This document shows positions 1 to 9,055 of a stretch of 64,000 bases of DNA, one piece after another. Position 1 is the stretch's first letter. Each line of letters begins with the position of its first letter. A program made the translations under genes and the position numbers. Source of the DNA: Pelagimonas varians. GTDB taxonomy: Bacteria > Pseudomonadota > Alphaproteobacteria > Rhodobacterales > Rhodobacteraceae. The notes below the pieces were generated by a model. It ran no database searches, had not been told where the DNA came from, and was given only the letters and a program-made list of their open reading frames with translations. The stretch spans positions 310,001-374,000 of the forward strand of contig NZ_QKMF01000002.1 in assembly GCF_003208435.1 (NCBI RefSeq), read 5' to 3'.

Positions 1-481
1 TGAAGGGCTTGCCTTTCGCCTGATAGTTTTCGATCACTGGCTTAAGATAGCTGGCGGAAATCGGGTGGATGATTTTGCCGTCCGCATCGACAGGCAGTTC
101 AGGCTTGATCATTTCCCAAACATCGTTCGACAAAGTGATACCGTTGCCGTTCAGATCCATCGAAAAGGGCGTGATGATATGCGCCTCGGTGCCGTAACCG
201 ATCGTGGCGGCCAGTGGCTGACCAGCCAGCATATGTGCGCCGTCCAATGTGCCGTCAATTACACCATCCAGAAGCACCTTCCAGTTGGCCTGTGCTTCGA
301 GTGTTACAAACAGGCCCTCGTCGTCAAAAAAGCCTTGTTCATAGGCAACGGCCAGTGGGGCCATGTCTGTCAGTTTGATAAACCCAAAGGTCAGTTCGTC
401 CTTTTCCAGCTCCAGCATTTCGGCGAAGGCTGGGGAGGTGAGGGCGGTACATGCCGCGAGTGCGCAAAGCAGCTTATTCAT
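1..481 (-). CDS. nrtA: Nitrate-type ABC transporter substrate-binding protein (NrtA/CmpA family), 3' end outside window
   Basis: Periplasmic ligand-binding component of a nitrate/nitrite ABC importer. Reading leftwards from ATG at 481 gives 160 residues before the window edge cuts it. A Sec signal peptide is visible ([20 protein letters not shown], cleavage after AFA). The mature part begins with [24 protein letters not shown] and continues with [20 protein letters not shown], the usual opening of NrtA/CmpA proteins; family members run to about 400-450 residues, so roughly the first third is seen. The start has AAAGGAT a few bases upstream. It lies downstream of nasT-nasS on the same strand, behind a leader with an attenuator, so nitrate-dependent antitermination by NasT is the expected control. 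Transport of nitrate rather than bicarbonate or a related anion is inferred from the nasST neighbours. Confidence 0.85.
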   Translation of the reverse strand, partial: MNKLLCALAACTALTSPAFAEMLELEKDELTFGFIKLTDMAPLAVAYEQGFFDDEGLFVTLEAQANWKVLLDGVIDGTLDGAHMLAGQPLAATIGYGTEAHIITPFSMDLNGNGITLSNDVWEMIKPELPVDADGKIIHPISASYLKPVIENYQAKGKPF

Positions 482-530
482 CAGGGTCGTATCCTTTTTG
501 CATTAGGCTGTGGGCCTTGAGGCCAAAACG

Positions 531-589
531 GCAAAAGCCGCCCGACACGCTGCCAATGGGAGGAGGGGCAGCAGGTCGAGCGGCTTTGC
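531..589 (-). terminator. Leader terminator (attenuator) upstream of nrtA
   Basis: In the nrtA leader, the minus-strand arm GCAAAGCCGCTCGAC (575-589) pairs with GTCGGGCGGCTTTTGC (531-546) over 15 base pairs with one bulged U and one G-U pair. The stem is continued inside by GCTGCC/GGCAGC. It is followed only by a short CGUUUU run, so the U-tract is weak. The 5' arm overlaps the smaller hairpin at 577-592, so the two cannot form together. Confidence 0.6.
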
Positions 590-613
590 TCGGGTAAATC
601 CCAGATCTCTGGG
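577..613 (-). promoter_or_regulatory. ANTAR (NasT) target: tandem hairpins in the nrtA leader
   Basis: Minus-strand RNA has hairpin P2 at 592-577, stem CGAGC/GCUCG closing a six-base loop AAAGCC. It has A at loop position 1 and G at position 4, which are the conserved bases of ANTAR-protein RNA targets. A second stem, CCCAG/CUGGG around AGAU (613-600), lies 7 bases 5' of it in the position of P1, but its loop does not fit the A1/G4 rule well. P2 shares bases with the terminator at 531-589, so NasT binding to P2 would block termination. The motif fit is seen in the sequence; function is inferred. Confidence 0.6.
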
Positions 614-741
614 GAATTTTGTAAGATGGCTTCGTTGCCGCCTTGAATTCACTATGTCGCTAAGCGCGTGCAATTCGCAAAAAGTTTTGGGGGTTTTTGC
701 TGCATTGCAGCGTTGGCCGGTCGAAGCTGCCTATTTTTTAA

Positions 742-1920
742 TCAGCCGCAATCGTAGGGGTCAAAAATTACGCCGTCAAAAAAGCGATCTGGTGGAAGAA
801 TCAGTGTTCCAGTCTCTGCAGGAACGCTGGTGACTCGCTCATTGGCGCCTTCTAGTTTAGATGATGCACCGGGCAATTCTGCTGCGGTGCCGCGTAGCGC
901 GCTTCGGTAGATGTCAGAGCGGAACACTTCGGCGGCGCTGCGCATGGCTTCGCCCCGTTCCATCCCCATCCGGGATGCCAATTGCAATGCAATCCATTGC
1001 GCCTGACTGCGCCAGGGGAAATTGGCACTGCCTTTGTGGAATTCGAGGAATCCGGGGGCATTGCGCTGCAAACCTTGCTGAGTGACGGTCAGTGGACCGA
1101 TCAGCGCGCGGTCAATTATATCAGCAGGCAGGTCGAGATGCCCGCTGCGAGACAGTAAATCAGCGGCCAAAATTCGCGAGTCAGGGTCCGAGAGCCATTG
1201 GCACGCCCGCCAAATTGCACGGATCAGCCGCTGTGACAGGGCCGTTTCACTGTTGGCCCAATCGCGGCGCACGGCCAGCACTTTTTCAGGAGCGCGTTTC
1301 CAGATTGCCGATCCCGGCAAAAGCAAGGACCCCTCGCTTTGGTCCACGGAAATCGATCCCCACGGCTCTCCGACACAAAACGCGTCGACTTCGCCAGCGC
1401 GCAACGCGTCCGCCATGAGGGCGGGGGGCACTGTGCGAATGTTAATATTTTGTGGGGCCGGAAAACCAAGCGCAGACAGCCAGTAATACAGCAGTTCGGC
1501 GTGCATCGAAAACGGGAAAGGGACACCGATGCGCAGGGGGGATTGCGCGGCCTTGATCAAGGCGCGGCCCGCTTTGTGGGCGTCAGCAAAGTCGAAATCA
1601 TGTCCGTTGTCTGCGAGCCGCGCTGCAAGGTCTCTGCCAACGCCGATGACATTGCCATTTAAAGACAACACCATAAGCGCATCTAAAGGTGCACCCGCAC
1701 TGCCAAGGCCAAGGGCGGTGGCGACAGGCACAGGGGCCAGCATATGGGCGGCATCGACTTGACCAAATGCCAACATGTCACGCAATGACGACCACGACGG
1801 GGCGCGTTTCAGATCGAGTGACAGGCCCTCTTGGGCGGCGAATCCCATGTCTTGGGCGACGAAAAGCGGGGCTGCATCGACCAAAGGTATATATCCGACG
1901 GGTATTGTGGTTTTTCTCAT
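742..1920 (-). CDS. nasS: NasS-like cytoplasmic nitrate sensor
   Basis: A 392-residue homologue of NrtA/CmpA binding proteins that lacks a signal peptide: it opens directly with the periplasmic-binding fold (MRKTTIPVGYIPLVDAAPLFVAQDMGF) and has DMLAFGQVDAAHMLAPVPVA and ALRAGEVDAFCVGEPWG typical of the family. A signal-less NrtA homologue translationally coupled to an ANTAR regulator is the definition of NasS. NasS holds NasT inactive without nitrate and releases it when nitrate or nitrite binds. Its ATG overlaps the nasT stop by 4 bases. The last 50 or so residues are a low-conservation tail (SVPAETGTLILPPDRFF). Confidence 0.88.
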   Translation of the reverse strand: MRKTTIPVGYIPLVDAAPLFVAQDMGFAAQEGLSLDLKRAPSWSSLRDMLAFGQVDAAHMLAPVPVATALGLGSAGAPLDALMVLSLNGNVIGVGRDLAARLADNGHDFDFADAHKAGRALIKAAQSPLRIGVPFPFSMHAELLYYWLSALGFPAPQNINIRTVPPALMADALRAGEVDAFCVGEPWGSISVDQSEGSLLLPGSAIWKRAPEKVLAVRRDWANSETALSQRLIRAIWRACQWLSDPDSRILAADLLSRSGHLDLPADIIDRALIGPLTVTQQGLQRNAPGFLEFHKGSANFPWRSQAQWIALQLASRMGMERGEAMRSAAEVFRSDIYRSALRGTAAELPGASSKLEGANERVTSVPAETGTLILPPDRFFDGVIFDPYDCG

Positions 1921-2501
1921 AACAGTAATCCGGCCGAGGACACCAAGGCCTGCGCAACCTCGGCAAGGCGGCGGTTCTGATCCATCGCGGCTTTGCGGAG
2001 CAGGGCATAGGCTTGCTCTTCATTGACGCCGCGGGCCTTCATAATCATGCCCTTGGCGCGGTCGATGACCTTTCGGTCCTCAAGCGCACGTTTGGTTTCG
2101 GCTAATTCTGTTCGCATTCTCTGAAACAGGCGGAACCGCGCGATTGCGGCCTCAAGCACAGGCGTGATCCGCTCGGGCATCATGCCGCCGACGACATAGG
2201 CCGAAACACCGGCTTCGATCGCGGCAGCGGACAAGCCCGCTGCACTCCGGTCTACGAACATCGCCACGGCGCGCTCTTTTGGACCAGACGCAAGGGTCAG
2301 TTCTTCGAGCATATCACGAGACGGGTTTTCGATGTCGATCAGCACCATATCGGGATTGTGTTGCTGGATCTGGCGGGCAAGGCCGGTCGGCTCTGAAATC
2401 ACGCGGATTTCATATTCGCCAGCAGTGCGCAGGCTGTCGACAATCTGAAGGGCGCGGTCGCGGTCCGCTTCGACCACAACAATGGAGAGTTGCGAAGGCA
2501 T
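1917..2501 (-). CDS. nasT: NasT-like ANTAR antiterminator
   Basis: 194 residues: an N-terminal receiver-like domain (about 1-120; SIVVVEADRDRALQIVDSL, with DMVLIDIENPS at the phospho-acceptor strand) and a C-terminal ANTAR RNA-binding domain (about 130-190; DRKVIDRAKGMIMKARGVNEEQAYALLRK). NasT proteins bind tandem hexaloop hairpins and prevent termination in nitrate-assimilation leaders. I chose ATG 2501 (MPSQLSIVVVEAD) because receiver domains start just before this strand; a 17-residue upstream extension in frame looks unstructured. It is coupled to nasS, and a matching RNA target lies 1.3 kb downstream. Confidence 0.88.
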   Translation of the reverse strand: MPSQLSIVVVEADRDRALQIVDSLRTAGEYEIRVISEPTGLARQIQQHNPDMVLIDIENPSRDMLEELTLASGPKERAVAMFVDRSAAGLSAAAIEAGVSAYVVGGMMPERITPVLEAAIARFRLFQRMRTELAETKRALEDRKVIDRAKGMIMKARGVNEEQAYALLRKAAMDQNRRLAEVAQALVSSAGLLL

Positions 2502-2824
2502 GATTTCACAGACACCTGTTTCACGCGCGGAAGTAAAGCTGCAACGCAGCATTTTGCGTCAGCCGAAAGGTCTCTGCCTATTATTTAGGCAAAAATGTTC
2601 GGCGCTAACACCTCTGGGTGCGGGCCTCTCGACAATTGGCCCCGATGTCGCGACCGTTCAGCCTTGGCTATATTGCTTTGCAGATGGCCCCAACAAATGG
2701 AACCGGTGTTCAGGCACAGTGCAAGGCGCGATCTCTGGGCGCTTTGATGTAACCCGCCCGCGCATTTTGCCACAGGGCTGGTTTGTGCAACGGTTGTTAT
2801 TCTTGGTCCGTCAAAGGAACTGCC
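2502..2824. other. Intergenic region between divergent nasT and the DCC gene
   Basis: About 320 bases with no convincing gene on either strand. It must hold the promoter for nasT-nasS (leftward) and for the gene at 2825 (rightward). An AT-rich TATATT occurs near 2669 but without a convincing -35 element. Short open frames here lack ribosome sites. Confidence 0.5.
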
Positions 2825-3289
2825 ATGCGCCCTGTTGCCCGTCCTGAGTTCTCATATCGCGAAGACAGCGGAGTTCCCCGCTTTGATGAAACGCGCCTGT
2901 TATTGGTGATGGACGGGGAATGCGCCCTGTGTTCCGCCGCTGCCCGCCGCATTGCCCGTTGGGATCACGAGGATCGGATTCGGATCGCGACGGTGCAATC
3001 ACAGCTCGGGCGTGGTTTGTTGCTGCACTACGGATTAAAACCTGATGATCCTGAAAGCTGGTTGATGATCAAAAACGGGCGGGCACACGGATCTCTGGAT
3101 GCAATTGTTTCACTTGGGCAGCAAATACATTGGTCGCTTCGACCGTTACTGATCTTGCGATTGCTGCCCTTTGGCGTGCAGGATTGGCTTTATGCGCGGC
3201 TTGCACGCAATCGCTACTCATTGTTTGGCAAAGGTGATATTTGCGCCCTTCCTGATCCAGAACTGCAACGTCGGGTGATCGCAAAATGA
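2825..3289 (+). CDS. DCC-family thiol-disulfide oxidoreductase-like protein (DUF393)
   Basis: 154 residues. The family motif is present near residue 32 as DGECALCSAAARRIARWD, a D-x2-C-x2-C arrangement after a hydrophobic strand (RLLLVMDG). The tail LRLLPFGVQDWLYARLARNRYSLFGK is also characteristic of DUF393. These small cytoplasmic proteins have a thioredoxin-like fold; the true substrate is unknown. I chose ATG 2825, which follows AAAGGAAC at a good distance, over an in-frame upstream start at 2783. Its stop overlaps the next gene (ATGA), so the two are co-translated. Confidence 0.8.
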   Translation: MRPVARPEFSYREDSGVPRFDETRLLLVMDGECALCSAAARRIARWDHEDRIRIATVQSQLGRGLLLHYGLKPDDPESWLMIKNGRAHGSLDAIVSLGQQIHWSLRPLLILRLLPFGVQDWLYARLARNRYSLFGKGDICALPDPELQRRVIAK

Positions 3290-3783
3290 CAATTTATGCC
3301 GACTTGTTGGGGGATGATCTGGGGCGGTTGCCCGTGGAATGCTTGGCCCTTCACTCGGACTATGGCCGGTTCAAGGGGCGGATTAGCGTCAGCTATGCCC
3401 GTTTTCCCGGAGTGGCGAGGCTAGGGCAGATGTTTGGCTTTGCCCCGCCTGCCGAGGATGCTGTACTGACCCTTGATGTTGAGCGGCAAGGGGATCAGGA
3501 TCTTTGGGTTCGAAATGTCAAAGGGCAAGCGATGAGGTCGGTGCTTTGGGTGACCGAAAACGGGTTGCTGGCCGAGAAAATGGGCCCTGCAACAGTCCTA
3601 ATGAAAGCCACCATCCAAGGCCGCCAATTACATCTTCAGCCAAAAGGGTTTGCCTTGGGGTCACTGTCGTTGCCTGACTGGCTGGCCCCGCAAATCGAGG
3701 CGGTTGAAATGGCCGAGCTGGGCCGCTACCGCTTTGAGGTGACGATCAGCCTGCCGCTCATCAACTGGCAACTCGTCAGCTAA
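3286..3783 (+). CDS. DUF4166 domain protein
   Basis: 165 residues that match the DUF4166 pattern as I know it: an opening LLGDDLGRLPVECLALHSDYGRFKGRISV, a central FGFAPPAEDAVLTLDVERQGDQDLWVRNVKG and a closing RYRFEVTISLPLINWQLVS. The domain is often found alone or attached to saccharopine-dehydrogenase-like proteins, and its function is not established. There is no signal peptide and no membrane segment. Translationally coupled to the DCC gene at 2825, so the pair is an operon. Confidence 0.75.
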   Translation: MTIYADLLGDDLGRLPVECLALHSDYGRFKGRISVSYARFPGVARLGQMFGFAPPAEDAVLTLDVERQGDQDLWVRNVKGQAMRSVLWVTENGLLAEKMGPATVLMKATIQGRQLHLQPKGFALGSLSLPDWLAPQIEAVEMAELGRYRFEVTISLPLINWQLVS

Positions 3784-3933
3784 ACAGGGTGGCTCGACAC
3801 TCTTGGCGCAGTGCAGGGGTAGTGGCCCGGCCACAGGCTGTATTTTCTACGTTGTTCAGGGCTTTACCTCTGGCGGTTGCTGGATAGACTGCGGCACGAT
3901 CCCTTCCATTGGATTTACATCGGAGCCTTCGCC

Positions 3934-4785
3934 ATGAGCGCAACCATCTTGTCACAGACCCGCTGCATTTTGGGCGAGGGAGCGCTGTGGCATCCGGCGC
4001 GTCAAAGCCTGTTCTGGTTCGATATTCTGGGTCACCGTTTGTTCGAGAATCGCAATGGGATCCAACGCGAATGGGCGTTTGACAGAGCTGTTTCGGCAGC
4101 AGGCTGGATCGACGAGAACAAGCTGCTGATCGCGTCTGAACGCAATATATTTGTGTTCGATCTGGAGAGCGGCCAAGAAACCCATGTTGTTGATCTTGAG
4201 GCTGACAACGCGGTCACGCGATCAAACGATGGCCGGGCAGATCCGCAAGGCGGGTTTTGGATCGGGACCATGGGATATAGCGCTGAAAAAGGGGCCGGAT
4301 CGATCTACCGGTTTTACAAAGGCACCTTGCGCAAGCTGTTTGGCGATATTTCGATCACCAACGCTATTTGCTTTTCGCCCTGTGGTGGTTTCGGGTTTTT
4401 CACAGACACACCGACCAAGCTGATCAAAAAGGTTGCACTGGATTCCGACGGCTGGCCGCTTGGGGATGCTGAAACATGGTTGGACCTGACTGACCTCGAC
4501 GCAGGTCCGGATGGGGCTGTCATTGACGCTGATGGCAATTTTTGGAATGCGCAATGGGGGGCGTCGCGGGTGGCCTGTTACGGGCCGGACGGCAGTTTGC
4601 GGGAAACTGTCGCGTTCCCCGCCAAGCAAATCAGCTGTCCAAGCTTTGGCGGATCAGATCTGAACACTTTGTTCGCGACTTCTGCGGCCGATGGCACAGG
4701 GCCCGATGATCCACAGGCCGGACAGACCTTCTTTGCGCAGACGTCGGCAAAGGGCCAGTTGGAACACCGCGTTTTACTCGATTAG
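3934..4785 (+). CDS. SMP-30/gluconolactonase/LRE family protein
   Basis: 283-residue six-bladed beta-propeller of the SMP-30 family (sugar lactonases, metal-dependent). Seen: CILGEGALWHPARQSLFWFDI at the start with the metal-ligand Glu, the central SNDGRADPQGGFWIGTMG (Asn and Asp ligands), TNAICFSPCGGFGFFTDT and DGAVIDADGNFWNAQWGA. The family hydrolyses lactones such as gluconolactone or arabinonolactone; the substrate here cannot be told. ATG 3934 with GGAG upstream is preferred over an in-frame start at 3877. A flavin amino-acid oxidase follows 24 bases downstream, probably in the same transcript. Confidence 0.85.
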   Translation: MSATILSQTRCILGEGALWHPARQSLFWFDILGHRLFENRNGIQREWAFDRAVSAAGWIDENKLLIASERNIFVFDLESGQETHVVDLEADNAVTRSNDGRADPQGGFWIGTMGYSAEKGAGSIYRFYKGTLRKLFGDISITNAICFSPCGGFGFFTDTPTKLIKKVALDSDGWPLGDAETWLDLTDLDAGPDGAVIDADGNFWNAQWGASRVACYGPDGSLRETVAFPAKQISCPSFGGSDLNTLFATSAADGTGPDDPQAGQTFFAQTSAKGQLEHRVLLD

Positions 4786-4809
4786 ATTTTGCTGGGTTAG
4801 GAATGTATT

Positions 4810-5919
4810 ATGGTGCAGACGTCGGATGTTATTGTCATCGGTGCTGGTATGGCTGGGGTGAGCCTTGCCGGACGATTGGCGCAGCACGCCAAGGTTACAA
4901 TCCTAGAAGCGCAGCCGGGCCCGGGGACCCAAGCAACCGGACGTTCGGCCGCTTTGCTGGTGTGCAACTATGGCAACGCGGTGCTGCGCCGGATCAATGC
5001 GCTGGCTGGTTCGTTTCTAGCGGACCCAGCGGAATTGGGGGAGCGATCATTTTTGACCCCGCGCGGCATGCTGTTTTTCGCGGGCATAGGCGACATCGCT
5101 ACTTTTGAAAGCGAGTTGGCGCGGGGGGACGGATTGGAGCGGATTTCCTCAAGCGATGCGGTAAAAATGGTGCCCATTTTGCGGCCGGATGCGGTGGCGG
5201 CTGCCTGTTTGGAGCCAGACGCGCAAGATATTGACGTTGATCGCATGCTGAACGGATTTTTGAGGGCAGCGCGTGGTCATGGCGCTGTCTTGGTCAATAA
5301 TGCCGAAGTGACCGCCATCAACCGCACTTCGAACTGGCAGGTAGAGGCCGGTGGCAACCGGTATGAAGCGCCAATTGTTGTCAATGCCGCCGGAGCTTGG
5401 GCTGATCAAGTCGCGCTTATGGCGGGGGTTGCCCCGCTGGGATTGCGGGCGCTGAGGCGCAGCGCCGCTTTGCTGCCCGTGCCTGATGACTACGATATCA
5501 CCCATTGGCCGATGATGGAGCCGATCACCGAAAGTTGGTACGCCAAACCGGTGTCGGGCAAGCTGATGGTGTCCCCTGCGGATGCCGATCCGGTTGCGCC
5601 GATGGATGCATGGCCGGACGATATGGTGCTGGCCGAGGGGCTGGATAGGTTTGAGCGATCCGTCACGATGCCGGTCACACGGGTCAGTCATTCGTGGGCT
5701 GGACTGCGTACATTTGCCCCGGACGACACGCCAGCAGTCGGTTTTGCCGATCAGCAAGACGGGTTCTTCTGGCTGGCGGGGCAGGGAGGTTATGGTATTC
5801 AAACAGCACCGGTTCTATCGCAACTCAGCTGTGATTTGCTGCGCGGTATCACGCCTTCGATTGCGGCAGATTTAATTGTATCGTTGGACCCCAACCGATT
5901 TACAAAGGACAGCTTGTGA
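4810..5919 (+). CDS. FAD-dependent oxidoreductase of the DAO family
   Basis: 369 residues. The Rossmann FAD fingerprint is at the N-terminus (DVIVIGAGMAGVSLAGRL, residues 7-24) with TILEAQPGPGTQATGRSAALL binding the ADP ribose. The C-terminal DAO signature FFWLAGQGGYGIQTAP is present near residue 316. The arrangement and length resemble D-arginine dehydrogenase/glycine oxidase type enzymes that oxidise amino acids to imino acids; the exact substrate is unknown. Soluble and without a signal. The GTG start of the next gene overlaps its stop. Confidence 0.82.
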   Translation: MVQTSDVIVIGAGMAGVSLAGRLAQHAKVTILEAQPGPGTQATGRSAALLVCNYGNAVLRRINALAGSFLADPAELGERSFLTPRGMLFFAGIGDIATFESELARGDGLERISSSDAVKMVPILRPDAVAAACLEPDAQDIDVDRMLNGFLRAARGHGAVLVNNAEVTAINRTSNWQVEAGGNRYEAPIVVNAAGAWADQVALMAGVAPLGLRALRRSAALLPVPDDYDITHWPMMEPITESWYAKPVSGKLMVSPADADPVAPMDAWPDDMVLAEGLDRFERSVTMPVTRVSHSWAGLRTFAPDDTPAVGFADQQDGFFWLAGQGGYGIQTAPVLSQLSCDLLRGITPSIAADLIVSLDPNRFTKDSL

Positions 5920-6389
5920 CGACCTACCCGAAAGATGATCCCAGACTTGGTGAAACGGTATTGGATGCTCCGATCCCTGAAGATGCCTGCGTGCAGTTTA
6001 TTGGCGTGATCCGCACGCCCTTTGCCACCCGCGCAGATTGTCCGCGCCAAGGGGATCATGAAGGGCCGGATTGCCGTATCGAAGTGGCTCCGCGCTTTGA
6101 ACCTGCGCTTGAAGGTTTGGAACCGGGGGCGCGGATCGATGTGTTTTACTGGCTCCACAACGCCCGCCGAGATCTTTTGACCCAAACACCGCGCAGTGGG
6201 CGAACGCGCGGTACGTTTGCGTTGCGCTCTCCCGTGCGGCCTAATCCGATAGGGGCGTCGTTGGTGGTTTTGGTTGCACGCGACGGTCCGGTTTTGACAG
6301 TGCGCGGACTGGATTGTCTGGACGGCACGCCGCTGTTGGATATCAAGCCTGAAAGATGCGTACATGTTGGCCCAAAAGACGCGGATTGA
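5916..6389 (+). CDS. trmO: TrmO-type tRNA (t6A37) N6-methyltransferase
   Basis: 157 residues of the TsaA/TrmO family, a beta-barrel SAM-dependent enzyme that methylates t6A37 of tRNA-Thr. Seen: FIGVIRTPFATRADCPRQGDHEGP, the family block FYWLHNARRDLLTQTPR, and the strongly conserved FALRSPVRPNPIGAS followed by LDCLDGTPLLDIKP. It is a short form that lacks the C-terminal extension of E. coli TrmO, which is common in alphaproteobacteria. It starts with GTG overlapping the previous stop (GTGA). Functional assignment is by family only. Confidence 0.85.
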   Translation: MTTYPKDDPRLGETVLDAPIPEDACVQFIGVIRTPFATRADCPRQGDHEGPDCRIEVAPRFEPALEGLEPGARIDVFYWLHNARRDLLTQTPRSGRTRGTFALRSPVRPNPIGASLVVLVARDGPVLTVRGLDCLDGTPLLDIKPERCVHVGPKDAD

Positions 6390-6395
6390 CGGTGT

Positions 6396-9020
6396 CTATG
6401 GATCTTGCGGCGGATCAACGAGCAACCCGCGATGTTTCAGTTCCGCCAGAGTTGTTTCCCAGCTCTCCGACAAGGCATGACACAAAGCTGGCAAGGACTC
6501 TGGCGCGTCCTGTGCTGCGGTTTGAATATCGCGCAGCACTGCGTTCAAATGGCTGGCACCAAAGACACCGGCAGAGCCTGCCATGCGGTGGGCCTCTGGA
6601 CCGATGTCCGCCAGCGGAGCAGTGGCATTGGAGCAATTGATCAACAAGAATTGCTCCATCTCGCTGCGGAACAAGGCAAGCAACCGCCGCGACTGATTGC
6701 TTGGCAGCTCCTCAAGTAGCTCGGTTAAAACCATTTCATCGATTATTGCGACGTTACTCCTTGGCAGGTTTTCAGCGGGCGGCGGAGCTGGCCACGCACC
6801 GGGTTGGGTTGCCTGTACCAATGCTTTCCTGAGGGACTTTCGGGTCAGGGGTTTAACCAGCACTGCATTCATTCCTGCCTCGATGAAACGGGCGGCTTCG
6901 GACGGCATCGCATGGGCCGTTGTGGCAATGATCGGGGTGTCCGCATCGTCTTGCCGGATGTGTTGCGTGGCTGTAATCCCGTCCATTCCGGGCATCGAAA
7001 TATCCATCAAGATCAAGTCAAATCCACCGCCGAGCGCCAGCTTGACCCCTTCGGACCCATCAACGGCCTCGGTGACAGTGTGACCGTCGCGTTCCAGCAG
7101 TTTTCCAGCAACCATTCGGTTTGTCGGATTATCTTCGACAAGTAGCACCGATTGCGGCGGCAAGGGATCGACCTCTTGCTCGACGCTTTCTTTTGGCGGA
7201 GGGGCCGGCGGCAAGGCGGTTGCCAGCGCCGGAGGGGACATGGGGATGCTCACCCAGAAAACGCTGCCTTGGCCCAATTCGCTTTCTGCCCCCATATCGC
7301 CGCCCATCGCCGTGACCAACCGCTGGGAAATTCCCAAGCCAAGCCCTGTGCCGCGATTGCTGCGGGCATAAGAACTGTCGATGGTGACAAAGTCTCCAAA
7401 GACGCGATCAAGGTCCGTTTGTGAAATTCCAAGGCCGGTATCGATCACACGAATTTCGACTTCATTAAGGCCGTTGTGGCATTCCGCTTCGATAAAAATT
7501 TTGCCGTTCTTGGTGAACTTGATCGCATTCCCCAAAAGATTAAGCAGGATTTGTCGCAATCTGCCCGGATCGCTAAAGACGTCGGTGAGTTCCAGCGGCA
7601 TTGGGGACATAATCAGTTCGTTGCCACGTGCGTTGGCGCGCCCCCTTTGGCCATCAATGATTTCTTGCAACAATGCAATTAAATCAAAGCTTTGATTTTG
7701 CATACTCATTTTGCCCGCGTCCAACCGCGAGATATCAAGGACGTCATTGACATGGCTCAGCAAAATATGCCCCGATTGCCGCATCACATCGAGGTAATGT
7801 TGGTGAGCAGCGCTGAGAGTTTGCGGTTCAAACAGATCAAGCGTCCCAAGCAATCCATTCAGCGGCGTGCGCATTTCATGGCTCATGACCGCCAGTAAAT
7901 CCGCCTTTTGTTTCTCGCCGGCAATGGCGCGGTCACGGGCATCGCGCATGGTTTCCTCGCTTCGAACCCTGTTCGAGATGTCGCGGATAAAGCTGACAAA
8001 AATTTCACCCTCGCGACTGTCGGTACGGGCCAGCGTCAAATCTACGGGAAAGGTGGTTCCGTCTTGATGCAGGGCGTCCAGCTGCACAATCCCCTGACCG
8101 ATCATGCGGGGGGTATCGTGCAGCGTGTCAGCGCCCTTGCGGTTGAGCTTTTTGAGCCCTTCGCGGTGCATTTCACGAAAATCTGCGGGAATGATCAAAT
8201 CAGAGATATTGGCCCCCAGAGCTGTTTGGCGCGGATATCCAAACATGCTTTCGGCGGCCCCGTTGTATTCGACAATCACGCCGTTGCGATCTGCGACAAT
8301 GACGGCATCCAAGGCCGTGGCGATGATGGCTTCCATCCGTTCGCTGATTTCCAGATTGGTTTGTGCGTCCTGTTCGCGGATTTGCGCAAGCCGGAACATG
8401 GCCAGTACAACGATGATCAGCACGGTGACCAAGGCAATGGTCAAAATGGCAATGCGCGTCAGGGTTTGCGAAATGCTGGCTCTTTGTGCATCACTGATTT
8501 CCGAGAAAATGCCAATTCCCTTAAGGGCAATTTGGCGGGCCGCGTCCTGTGCCAAGCTGCTTTGCTCCGCAAACGCAGGCAAAGATTGTTCAAAACGATT
8601 GCCCGTCGCATCCACAATCGGAATCCAATACGTGAAAAACTGGTCAAGTTGCTCCAATTGATTTTTGACGTTTGGATCGCGCGTCAGCTCGCCAAAAATG
8701 GGGCTGCTGCGCAAAGTGTCGATCCGGCTGTAGAAGATATCAAACCGAAGGCGCAGGTTTTTGATGTCTGGATCGACCTCGTGCATGACCTCGTGCATGG
8801 CCTTGTAAGCGGCCAATTCCAAAGCCATTCCTTCGGATTCGCCTTGGGACAGGAACCACTGCACATTGTCAGATGATGCGAAGGCCAGCCTTTCCAACTG
8901 CTTGCGCACGTCCATCACCAGCAGCAAGATAATGCTGATAAACAATATGACGATCACAGCCGTAAGGCCGCGCCGCATACGGCCGGATTCGCCGGATTCT
9001 CGATCTGCTTTGGTCGTCAC
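6396..9020 (-). CDS. Hybrid sensor histidine kinase (TM-PAS-HisKA-HATPase-REC-Hpt)
   Basis: 874 residues. Transmembrane helices at about 18-38 and 187-209 enclose a helical periplasmic sensor domain. Then come PAS (about 228-350), HisKA with H381 in SHEMRTPLNG, HATPase (GTGLGLGISQRLVTAMGG), a receiver (SVLLVEDNPTNRMVAGKLL, Asp in DLILMDISMPGMDG) and a C-terminal Hpt domain (PEAHRMAGSAGVFGA). This is a full internal phosphorelay whose output is most likely the divergent LuxR-type regulator at 9807. It lies 35 bases downstream of a periplasmic sulfite-oxidase-fold protein on the same strand, so the two are probably cotranscribed. The signal is unknown. Confidence 0.88.
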   Translation of the reverse strand: MTTKADRESGESGRMRRGLTAVIVILFISIILLLVMDVRKQLERLAFASSDNVQWFLSQGESEGMALELAAYKAMHEVMHEVDPDIKNLRLRFDIFYSRIDTLRSSPIFGELTRDPNVKNQLEQLDQFFTYWIPIVDATGNRFEQSLPAFAEQSSLAQDAARQIALKGIGIFSEISDAQRASISQTLTRIAILTIALVTVLIIVVLAMFRLAQIREQDAQTNLEISERMEAIIATALDAVIVADRNGVIVEYNGAAESMFGYPRQTALGANISDLIIPADFREMHREGLKKLNRKGADTLHDTPRMIGQGIVQLDALHQDGTTFPVDLTLARTDSREGEIFVSFIRDISNRVRSEETMRDARDRAIAGEKQKADLLAVMSHEMRTPLNGLLGTLDLFEPQTLSAAHQHYLDVMRQSGHILLSHVNDVLDISRLDAGKMSMQNQSFDLIALLQEIIDGQRGRANARGNELIMSPMPLELTDVFSDPGRLRQILLNLLGNAIKFTKNGKIFIEAECHNGLNEVEIRVIDTGLGISQTDLDRVFGDFVTIDSSYARSNRGTGLGLGISQRLVTAMGGDMGAESELGQGSVFWVSIPMSPPALATALPPAPPPKESVEQEVDPLPPQSVLLVEDNPTNRMVAGKLLERDGHTVTEAVDGSEGVKLALGGGFDLILMDISMPGMDGITATQHIRQDDADTPIIATTAHAMPSEAARFIEAGMNAVLVKPLTRKSLRKALVQATQPGAWPAPPPAENLPRSNVAIIDEMVLTELLEELPSNQSRRLLALFRSEMEQFLLINCSNATAPLADIGPEAHRMAGSAGVFGASHLNAVLRDIQTAAQDAPESLPALCHALSESWETTLAELKHRGLLVDPPQDP

Positions 9021-9055
9021 GGTTCTGGTCTGCCTGTCCGGTTTACAAGGGCAGG

